Below are positions 7,205 through 13,700 of a stretch of 16,187 bases of DNA, piece by piece. Made by a program: the position numbers and the translations under genes. The stretch is from assembly GCA_964387495.1 (NCBI GenBank), contig CAYLXB010000074.1, positions 1 to 16,187 on the forward strand, read 5' to 3'. Source of the stretch: DSXF01 sp964387495. Lineage in GTDB: Bacteria; Chloroflexota; Anaerolineae; Anaerolineales; Villigracilaceae. Numbering within the stretch: the stretch's first letter is position 1; each line of letters opens with the position of its first letter. The notes below the pieces were generated by a model. It ran no database searches. It was given only the letters and a program-made list of their open reading frames with translations, and had not been told where the DNA came from.

Positions 7205-7241
7205 CAATAAACAAAAACGGCTCGCCAGGTCGGGAGCCGTT
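7205..7241 (-). terminator. Rho-independent terminator in the leader of the mazG-LOG-proS cluster
   Basis: A perfect 8-bp stem AACGGCTC/GAGCCGTT (7241-7234 with 7223-7216), 10-base loop, followed on the minus strand by the U-rich run TTTTTGTTTATT. It sits about 10 bases before the MazG-like start codon and about 75 bases after the predicted transcription start. It is therefore placed to abort the leader transcript and not to end a coding gene; it could also catch read-through from the HNH gene. Confidence 0.7.
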
Positions 7242-7275
7242 GCGGTACGCCGGAGCGAACCTATCCAGACCTGGC
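7216..7275 (-). promoter_or_regulatory. Candidate attenuator: mutually exclusive antiterminator and terminator pairings
   Basis: On the minus strand, GCCAGGTC (7275-7268) is perfectly complementary to GACCTGGC (7231-7224). That second arm fills 8 of the 10 loop bases of the terminator hairpin formed by AACGGCTC (7241-7234) and GAGCCGTT (7223-7216). With no bases between 7224 and the 3' terminator arm, both 8-bp helices cannot form together, so the pairings are alternatives. The upstream arm lies inside the last sense codons of the proline-rich leader frame. This is the geometry of a ribosome-controlled attenuator ahead of mazG-LOG-proS. The pairing is seen directly; the regulatory role is inference. 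Confidence 0.5.
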
Positions 7276-7317
7276 AGGTTTTTGCATGCGCGGGGAGGGG
7301 TTCCGGTTGGGCAGCAT
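7261..7317 (-). CDS. Possible proline-rich leader peptide (18 residues)
   Basis: ATG at 7317-7315, stop TAG at 7263-7261, encoding MLPNRNPSPRMQKPARSG. Four of 18 residues are proline (codons 3, 7, 9 and 14). The ATG lies exactly where a transcript from the TATAAT box at 7329-7324 should begin (6 bases between box and A of ATG), so it would be translated leaderless, the same spacing as the gene at 8894. There is no Shine-Dalgarno. The antiterminator arm begins immediately after the last proline codon. A frame this short can be chance; what argues for it is the combination of position, proline content and downstream hairpins ahead of an operon containing proS. Confidence 0.42.
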   Translation of the reverse strand: MLPNRNPSPRMQKPARSG

Positions 7318-7323
7318 GCGCCG

Positions 7324-7329
7324 ATTATA
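7324..7329 (-). promoter_or_regulatory. -10 box (TATAAT) for the mazG-LOG-proS leader
   Basis: Perfect TATAAT on the minus strand with predicted start of transcription at about 7317. No good -35 hexamer lies at 16-18 bp. A 6-bp inverted repeat, TATCCC at 7328-7333 and GGGATA at 7348-7353, spans the -10 and -35 region and could be an operator. The box lies 128 bp upstream of the MazG-like start. Confidence 0.5.
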
Positions 7330-7408
7330 TCCCAACTTTATGGAAAAGGGATAGGTATGAATCGGCTGAGATACACGCTTTTTTGGGTTTCAGCAGGACA
7401 CCTGGTTC

Positions 7409-7912
7409 TTACCAGCCGTTGATATATTCTTCCCACTCCCTGTTTTCGGCCAGGTGGCGCCCGAAGATGTAGTCTGCGCTGGCGGGTGGTTCCTTGGGCA
7501 GGTGGAAAAGCCGCATGCTCGATTCTTCCAGGCGGCGCCCGCCCTTCTGGTGGTTGCAGCCCGGGCAGGCGGTCACCACGTTGGTCCAGATGTGTTCGCC
7601 GCCCAGGTGGCGGGGCAGGACATGGTCCACGGTCATATCGCCGCTGCGCCGCCCGCAGTATTGGCAGGTATAATTGTCACGGCGGAAGACTTCCCGCCGG
7701 GTCAGCTTGACGCACGGGCGCGGCCGCTGGATCATGGCTTCCAACCGGATCACCGAAGGGCGCGGTATCTCCTGCGAGACAGTATGAATGACGCCGCGTC
7801 CATTGAGAACCAGGTCAGCTTTTCCAGTCAGGATCAGGCCGATCGCCCGCCGGGTGTTGCACACGTTGAGCGGCTCGTAGTTGGCGTTGAGAACCAGAAC
7901 TGGCGCGTACAT
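7409..7912 (-). CDS. HNH endonuclease family protein (167 residues)
   Basis: An HNH nuclease-fold protein of the COG1403 type. The N-terminal half (VLVLNANYEPLNVCNTRRAI, then LVLNGRGVIHT) is the conserved extension of the stand-alone HNH proteins common in Cyanobacteria, Actinobacteria and Chloroflexi. The HNH domain spans about 75-130: zinc-type pairs Cys83/Cys86 and Cys116/Cys119, the catalytic DH (D96, H97) in MTVDHVLPRHLGG, Asn111, and CNHQKGGR. All key residues are present, so nuclease activity is plausible; the cellular role is unknown. There are no phage genes around. GGAGG lies 5 bases before the ATG at 7912. It is divergent from the epimerase-like gene, with 53 bp between them. Confidence 0.9.
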   Translation of the reverse strand: MYAPVLVLNANYEPLNVCNTRRAIGLILTGKADLVLNGRGVIHTVSQEIPRPSVIRLEAMIQRPRPCVKLTRREVFRRDNYTCQYCGRRSGDMTVDHVLPRHLGGEHIWTNVVTACPGCNHQKGGRRLEESSMRLFHLPKEPPASADYIFGRHLAENREWEEYINGW

Positions 7913-7932
7913 GGCGCCTCCATAATGGCCTG

Positions 7933-7938
7933 ATTATA
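7933..7938 (-). promoter_or_regulatory. -10 box (TATAAT) for the HNH gene
   Basis: Perfect TATAAT on the minus strand in the 53-bp divergent gap, giving a predicted 14-15 base 5' leader that still contains GGAGG. No consensus -35 is visible. The opposite-strand gene must have its promoter in or near the same AT-rich bases. Confidence 0.5.
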
Positions 7939-7965
7939 GCACATGCGATTTTACGGAGGTGTGAG

Positions 7966-8871
7966 ATGAAAGTCCTCGTTGCCGGTGGTTCGGGTTTGAT
8001 CGGGCGTGCCCTGGCCGCTTCCCTGCTGGCGGATGGGCATGCGGTTTCCATCCTGACGCGCAGCCCGCAGGCGGCGAACCTGCCCGGCGGTGTCACGCCG
8101 GTTGCCTGGGACGGGCGCACACTGGGGGGCTGGCTCGCGGCCGTCGAAGAGGCCGATGCGCTGGTCACCCTGGCCGGGGAAAGCCTGGCCTCCTGGCCCT
8201 GGACGCAGGCCCGCAAGCAGCGCTTCTATAACAGCCGCGTCCAGGCGGCGCGCCTGCTGGCTGAAGCCTGCCGCAAGGCCTCCCGCCGGCCGGGCATCTT
8301 CGTCCAGGCCTCGGCGATCGGTTATTACGGCCCGCGCACCAGCCAGCCGGTGACCGAGGCGGATGGAGCCGGCAAGGATTTCGGGGCGCGCATCTGCAAG
8401 GATGCCGAGGATGCCTCCAGGCCCGTGGAAGCGCTGGGCATCCGGCATGTCAGCCTGCGCACGGCCGTGGTGCTGGCGAAGGAGAATGTCATCCTGACGC
8501 TCATGGCCCTGCCGGTGCGCCTGTTCGTGGGCGGGCCGCTGGGCGGCGGCCAGCAGGGTTTCTCCTGGATCCACATCCGGGACGAAGTGTCCGCCATCCG
8601 CTTCCTGCTGGAGAACGAGGCAGCCGCCGGTGCCTTCAACCTTGCCTCCCCCCATCCGCTCTCGAACGCCGGCTTCACCCGCACCCTGGCGCGGGTCCTG
8701 CGGCGGCCTTACTGGTTCCCGGTGCCCGCCTTCCTGCTGCGCCTGGTCCTGGGGGAAATGAGCACCCTGGTGCTGGAAGGCCAGTACGTCCTGCCGCAGC
8801 GCCTGCAGGAACTCGGCTTCAAGTTCCAATTCGAAACTGCAGAGGACGCCCTGCGGGACTTGTTGGCCTGA
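7966..8871 (+). CDS. TIGR01777-family NAD(P)-dependent epimerase-like protein
   Basis: 301 residues, an extended short-chain dehydrogenase/reductase of the YfcH/TIGR01777 group. The substrate is not established for the family. Seen: the nucleotide-binding GGSGLIG at 7-13, VTLAGESLASWPWT (67-80), the substrate-side loop SAIGYYGPR (116-124), GPLGGGQQGFSWIHIRD (the family's WIH signature), and a C-terminal DUF1731 region (VPAFLLRLVLGEMSTLVLEGQYVLPQRLQELGF cut here into its parts: lipid-like helix, GQxVLPxRL, LGFxF). Length is normal. GGAGGTG sits 6 bases before ATG. The next gene's promoter lies in its last 12 bases and the gap after it. Confidence 0.93.
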   Translation: MKVLVAGGSGLIGRALAASLLADGHAVSILTRSPQAANLPGGVTPVAWDGRTLGGWLAAVEEADALVTLAGESLASWPWTQARKQRFYNSRVQAARLLAEACRKASRRPGIFVQASAIGYYGPRTSQPVTEADGAGKDFGARICKDAEDASRPVEALGIRHVSLRTAVVLAKENVILTLMALPVRLFVGGPLGGGQQGFSWIHIRDEVSAIRFLLENEAAAGAFNLASPHPLSNAGFTRTLARVLRRPYWFPVPAFLLRLVLGEMSTLVLEGQYVLPQRLQELGFKFQFETAEDALRDLLA

Positions 8872-8887
8872 CAGATTGCTGTATAAT
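8860..8887 (+). promoter_or_regulatory. Promoter of a leaderless mRNA for the PH-like membrane gene
   Basis: TTGTTG at 8860-8865 (4 of 6 match TTGACA), a 16-bp spacer and a perfect TATAAT at 8882-8887. Six bases separate the -10 box from the ATG at 8894, so transcription should begin at or next to the A of the start codon. The -35 lies inside the last codons of the preceding gene. Confidence 0.7.
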
Positions 8888-8893
8888 TGCGCC

Positions 8894-9406
8894 ATGCCCG
8901 AAGGCCAGGTGCGTGAGTTTCGTCCCGAATTGTTGTCCCGCTCCGGCGAGGGCATTGCCTGGGCATTTTTGCTCTTTACCACGGCCAATCTATTCATTCT
9001 GCAGCGCTGGCTGGGAAACATCCCGCTCGCGGTCTGGGTGGTGTGGGCGTTCCTGCTGTTCTCGGCGGCCAGCATCTCGCTCAACAACTGGGTGGACCGC
9101 CACACCCGCCTGCTGCTGGATGCCGGCGGCGTCACCTATGAGAACGGCATCCGCTCGGTGCGGCTGGCCTGGTCCGGGATCCAGAAAGTGAGCCGTTTTC
9201 CCGCCCGCTGGGGCCAGACGGTCCAGGTCATCGGCGAAAAGACGGGCTTTGTGTTCCACACCCTGGGCGAGGTGCGCATGAAAGGCGAACTGCGCGGCAA
9301 GGTCGGTTTTGCCGCCGGCCAGGAGATATTCGAAGAACTGGTTGCCATGAGTGATCTGACGCAAGTCACGGAAAATAATGGAGTGTATTATTATTCGCGC
9401 CGGTGA
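8894..9406 (+). CDS. Two-segment membrane protein with a PH-like cytoplasmic domain
   Basis: 170 residues from ATG 8894. An in-frame ATG at 8876 would place the TATAAT box inside the coding region and is rejected. Two hydrophobic segments (about 21-37, IAWAFLLFTTANLFILQ, and 43-61, IPLAVWVVWAFLLFSAAS) form a hairpin. A roughly 100-residue soluble part follows with beta-strand alternation (LLLDAGGVTYENGIRSVRLAW, IQKVSRF, VQVIGEKTGFVFHT) and a final helix (FAAGQEIFEELVAMS). This layout fits bacterial PH-domain (bPH) membrane proteins, but I cannot confirm the fold by eye. Function is unknown. It probably has its own promoter (8860-8887) and is followed by a terminator-like hairpin before tyrS. 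Confidence 0.75.
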   Translation: MPEGQVREFRPELLSRSGEGIAWAFLLFTTANLFILQRWLGNIPLAVWVVWAFLLFSAASISLNNWVDRHTRLLLDAGGVTYENGIRSVRLAWSGIQKVSRFPARWGQTVQVIGEKTGFVFHTLGEVRMKGELRGKVGFAAGQEIFEELVAMSDLTQVTENNGVYYYSRR

Positions 9407-9411
9407 TCCCG

Positions 9412-9460
9412 CTGCTGCGCGAGGCTGACGCGTCTGCCGCAGCAGGCGCGTTTTCATTTT
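9412..9460 (+). terminator. Terminator-like hairpins between the membrane gene and tyrS
   Basis: CTGCTGCG (9412-9419) pairs perfectly with CGCAGCAG (9438-9445). A second, overlapping hairpin, ACGCG (9428-9432) with CGCGT (9447-9451), runs directly into TTTTCATTTT (9451-9460). The two share sequence and cannot both form fully. This may simply end the membrane-protein transcript, but no new promoter is visible before tyrS, so read-through or attenuation is possible. The tyrS ribosome binding site follows at once. Confidence 0.5.
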
Positions 9461-9475
9461 GGAGAGGAGAGCGCT

Positions 9476-10690
9476 ATGAACATTGATGAACAGGTCGCAT
9501 TGCTGATGCAGGGCACCGAGTATGGCGACGAGGAGTTGAAGAAGGCCATGGCTGCCGAACTGCGCCAGCGCCTGCTGGAAGCCCAACAGGAGGGCCGGCC
9601 TCTGCGCGTCTACTGCGGCTTCGACCCGCGCACCAGTGACCTGCACCTGGGCCACACCGTGCCAATGCGCAAACAGCGCCAGTTCCAGGAACTCGGCCAT
9701 GAGGTCACCTTCGTGGTGGGCGATTACACCTCCCTGATTGGCGACCCTTCGGACAAGGACAAACTCCGCCCCCGCCTGACACCCCAGGAGGTGGCGCACA
9801 ATGCCGCCACCTATGCCGAACAGGCCTACAAGATCCTGAACCGGGAGAAGACGAATATTCGCTTCAACTCCGAGTGGCTTTCCCAGTTGAGCTTTGCCGA
9901 CCTGATCGAACTGGCGGCCAATTTCACCCTGCAGCAGTTCGTGCGCGAGCGCGAGAACTTCCGTCTGCGCTGGGAGAACGGCGACCCCATCTACCTGCAC
10001 GAGACCTTTTACGCCATCATGCAGGGTTACGACGCTTACATGCTCAAGTGCGACGTGCAGATCGGCGGCACCGACCAGATGTTCAATATCATGACTGCCG
10101 CCCGCAAGATCATGACCTCCCTGGGTGCCAAGCCGAACATCGCCATCATCCTGGGCATCCTGCCGGGCACCGACGGCGAGGTCAAGATGAGCAAGTCGCT
10201 GGGCAACCACATCCCGCTGCTCTCCACGCCCGAAGACATGTACGGCAAGATCATGTCCGTGCCCGACAAGGCCATGGGACAGTTCATGCGCCTCGTCTCC
10301 CGCTGGACCCCCGACCGGATTGCCGGGATCGAGGCGGGTCTCCAGGCCGGGACTCTGCACCCGCGGGATGTCAAGATGTCGCTGGCGCGCGAGATCGTCT
10401 CCATTTACCACAGCGACGAGTCCGCCCTTTCCGCCGAGGAAGCTTTCAAGAAGGTCTTCCAGCAGAAGGACGCGCCCGATGAGATGGCGGACTATGCCCT
10501 CCAGCCGGGGCAGACCGTGCTGGAGGTGCTCACCGCCAGCGGCCTGGTGGCCAGCAAATCGGAGGGACGCCGCATGCTTGATCAAAAGGGTGTGCGCCTG
10601 GACGGGGAAATCCTCGAGAAATTCGATGCCCCCTTCCCGCACCCGGGGGTCCTGCAGGTTGGCAAGCGGCGCTTCGTGCGCGTGAATTAA
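9476..10690 (+). CDS. tyrS: Tyrosyl-tRNA synthetase
   Basis: 404 residues, class I synthetase that charges tRNA-Tyr in the cytoplasm. Seen: YCGFDPRTSDLHLGH with the HIGH-type motif HLGH at 57-60, the GDYTSLIGDPSDK loop, the tyrosine-binding YAIMQGYDAYML region (about 179-190) followed by QIGGTDQ, the KMSKS motif at 237-241, and a C-terminal S4 RNA-binding domain (SGLVASKSEGRRMLDQKGVRL region to the end). Sequence style matches the shorter second type (TyrZ-like) of bacterial TyrRS. GGAGAGGAG lies 7 bases before ATG. It ends 22 bp before a strong bidirectional terminator. Confidence 0.97.
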   Translation: MNIDEQVALLMQGTEYGDEELKKAMAAELRQRLLEAQQEGRPLRVYCGFDPRTSDLHLGHTVPMRKQRQFQELGHEVTFVVGDYTSLIGDPSDKDKLRPRLTPQEVAHNAATYAEQAYKILNREKTNIRFNSEWLSQLSFADLIELAANFTLQQFVRERENFRLRWENGDPIYLHETFYAIMQGYDAYMLKCDVQIGGTDQMFNIMTAARKIMTSLGAKPNIAIILGILPGTDGEVKMSKSLGNHIPLLSTPEDMYGKIMSVPDKAMGQFMRLVSRWTPDRIAGIEAGLQAGTLHPRDVKMSLAREIVSIYHSDESALSAEEAFKKVFQQKDAPDEMADYALQPGQTVLEVLTASGLVASKSEGRRMLDQKGVRLDGEILEKFDAPFPHPGVLQVGKRRFVRVN

Positions 10691-10712
10691 AACCCGGAAC
10701 CTACCCGAATCA

Positions 10713-10747
10713 AAAAGGGCGGCCCGCTTTGCCGGGGCCGCCCTTTT
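10713..10747. terminator. Bidirectional rho-independent terminator between convergent genes
   Basis: A perfect 13-bp stem (AAAAGGGCGGCCC at 10713-10725 with GGGCCGCCCTTTT at 10735-10747) and 9-base loop, with A- and T-runs on its two sides. It serves both tyrS from the left and the PAS-GAF-HD-GYP gene, whose stop is at 10754, from the right. Confidence 0.92.
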
Positions 10748-10753
10748 AGGATC

Positions 10754-13700
10754 TCAGAATCCTTCCCGTGTGATCATTTCCAGGAATACATCCACGATTG
10801 TGGGGTCGAAACGCTTTCCCGATTGTTCCCGGATGTATGCGATGATCTTGTCCTTTTCCCAGGCCTTGCGGTAGGGACGGTCGTTGCACAGGGCGTCCCA
10901 GACATCCACCACCGAGAAGATGCGTGCTGCGAGGGGAATTTCATCCCCCTTCATGCCGCGCGGGTAGCCGGTGCCGTCCCAGCGTTCATGGTGGCAGTAA
11001 GGGATATCCAGGGCCGGCCGCAGGTAGGTAATGGGGTAGAGCAGGTCGTAGGCCAGCTGGGGGTGCTGGCGCATGCTCTCCCATTCGCTTTCGGTCAGCT
11101 CGCCGGTTTTGCGCAAAATGTGGTCGGGGATGCCCATCTTGCCAATATCGTGCAGCAGGACCCCGCGCCGGACGTGAACCAGGTTGGCAGCCTGGATGCC
11201 CATCCGCCGTGCCATCTGGATGGTCATTTCTGTGACGCGCTGGCTGTGGCCCTCTGTCTCGCGGTCGCGCAGTTCGAGGGCCTTGCTCCAGCCTTCCAGG
11301 GTGGTGTCGTAGGCCATGATCAACTCCTGGTTGGAGCGCTGGAGTTTATCGAACATCTGGGTATTGTCGATCGCGATGGCAGCCTGCCCGGCCAGGGTCT
11401 GGAAGAAATCCAGCCAGCCCGGCGACGGGTTGAGCGGGGAGCGGTGGTAGACTTCCAGGACCCCCTTGATCTGTCCCTTGGCGATCAACGGCACACCGAA
11501 ATAACTGACGAAGTTTTCTCCCGCCAGCAGGTCCATCCTTTTCAGCAGGGGGGACGAATTCAGGTCGGGTTCGGAGATCAATTTTCTGTCCAGGGCGCAC
11601 TTGCCGGCCAGCCCGTCTCCGATGCGGGTCATGCTGCGGGTGATGCCGGAAGTGTGAAAGCCTCTTCCGGCCGCATAGGTCAGCGTCTGGGAATTTGGAT
11701 TGAACAACAGGACGGCTGCGGCGTCCACTTCGAGGTGTGAGACCGCATTGTCGATCAGGATGGTCAGGGTCACACGCAGATCGAAGCTGGAGGTGATGGC
11801 GGTGTCGACATCCCGCAGGGCAACCAGCCTTTTGACCTGCCGCTCCACCCGCTGGTAAAGGCTCATGCGGTGAATGGCGCTGCCTGCCATGTCTGCAAAG
11901 GTCGTCAGGAGGCGGATATCGTCATCATTTAAGTGTCTTGGCAAATGGGTGGCAGCCACCAGCACCCCGACCGATTCTTCTGCCGAGCGGATGGGGATGC
12001 AGACACCTGCCCAGCCTGGCGGGGTGTGGGGGAGGTTGTCCGGGTGGAGGTGCGGGTCGGTGCTGAAATCCCCCAGCGAGTAGGTCTCTCCCATCTGATA
12101 GGTGTATCCCACGATTCCCTCGCCGGACTCCAGCTGCCTGGTGTGCAGCTGGGTAAACCAGCCGCGCGCTTCGGCCTGGTAGAATTTCCCGCTGTTCTGG
12201 TCCAGCAGCCAGATTGCTCCGGCCTGTAGTTCCAGAATGTCGAGCATTTCATCCACAAGCGTCGGCAGGAGTTCGTCCAGGGTCTGTGCCGATCGCAGGG
12301 CGGAAGACATCAGGTTTACGGCCACAAGTTCATTGAGTCGGTGGCGGATTTCGGAGAAGAGGCGGGCATTTTCGATCGCCAGGGCGGCGGGAGCTGCCAG
12401 AGTGACGAGCAGTCTCAGGTCATCTTCTTTAAACGCAGAGGGACGGCTGGCATTATCGAGGGAGATGCAGCCGATCGCCTGTTCCTTGGATAACAGCGGG
12501 GCGACGATCGCGCTTTTTATGTTTTGGATTTCCGGGATTTCGCTGGCTTGAGAGTCTTCATCTATTGGGTTGACATCCGGGACCATGACGGCGCGCCGGT
12601 TCGCGACCACCTGGGCGGCATACCCTTTGCCCGAACTGAAAACCGCACCCAGCACGCGTTCGTCCGAATAGCCACTCGTTGCCCGGATCTGGAGCTGCTC
12701 TTTGGCATTCAGCAGCAGAATGCTGCCTTTCTCTGCTTCCGGGATGGCTTCGCGCGCCGAGTCCAGGATCCCCTGGAGCAGCTGCTCGAGTTCCATGGTC
12801 TGGCTGAGCACGCGGCTGGCCTTTACCAGCGATTCCAGCTCCAGCAGGCGGCGCTGGGTCTCCCGGTACAGGCGTGCGCTCTCCAGGGCAGTTGCGGCGT
12901 GGCTTGCCAGCATCTCCAGCAGGATGCGTTCTTCATCGGTATAAGCATTCACCAGGTAACTTTCGGCTGCAATCATGCCGATGACTTTGTCGCGGATCCG
13001 CAGGGGGGCAGCCAGGACAGACTGTACTTTGTTGCCCGACCCAAAGTGGACGTTGACCCCTCCCGCTTGGGAAACATCCTTGATCATCAGGGTCTTTCCA
13101 CTGTCGATCACTTTTCCGCTGATGCCTACGCCGGATTTCAGGCGCCTGGGTTCGTAACGCTCATTTCCTTCGGTGATATACAGGATATCGTTTTCTCCAA
13201 CCGATTCATTACGCATCGCGATGATGAAGGCGTCACATTCCATCAGCTCCCGGGCTGCCTTGTGGATGGCGAGGTAGGTTTTTTCCGGGTCCTGCGTGGC
13301 CAGGATCACGTCCTGGCTGAGGCGGTGCAGGACGGAACTCCGCTCGGCAGCCCGGACGGCTGCCTGGTAGAGCATGGCATTCTGCAGGGCGGCCGCCGCC
13401 TGGTATGAAAATGCCTGCGCCAGGTTGGCATCATCCTGGTCGAAAGCGCCCTTTTCACGGCTGTCCAGCGTGATGAACCCAATGATTTCGCTGCGTACGA
13501 CCAGCGGAATTCCCATCCAGCCATGGACGAAATCGGTTCCGCCCCATTTTTTGAAACGCGGGTCGTTCTGGGAATCCTCCAGGATGACAGGCCTGGCTTG
13601 TGCCTTGACCTCCTGGAGCAGGGGATTGTTCAGGGGGAAAATTTTGCCGATCACTTCCTGCTGTCCCTGGTCAGGCGTATGGCAGGCCATCACCCGCACG

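Noticed and set aside
7216..7317. Signal recognition particle RNA, tRNA or T-box in the intergenic leader
   Set aside because: The size suits a small SRP RNA, and GTACCGC faintly recalls the T-box core. However, the SRP GGAA-loop core, a tRNA cloverleaf and the T-box stem I and antiterminator consensus are all absent.
7663..7674. TATAAT inside the HNH gene as a promoter
   Set aside because: It lies in the conserved Tyr-Thr-Cys coding region on the opposite strand, with no start codon or gene downstream in that direction before the divergent gap.
8876..8893. Upstream ATG as start of the PH-like membrane gene
   Set aside because: It would put the perfect TATAAT box inside the coding sequence and has no ribosome binding site; the ATG at 8894 fits a leaderless start.
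7951..9135. 394-codon minus-strand open frame
   Set aside because: Antisense to the clear epimerase-like gene and the membrane gene; composition is low complexity and no motif is seen.
8990..10642. 550-codon minus-strand open frame
   Set aside because: Antisense to tyrS, whose HLGH and KMSKS motifs are on the plus strand.
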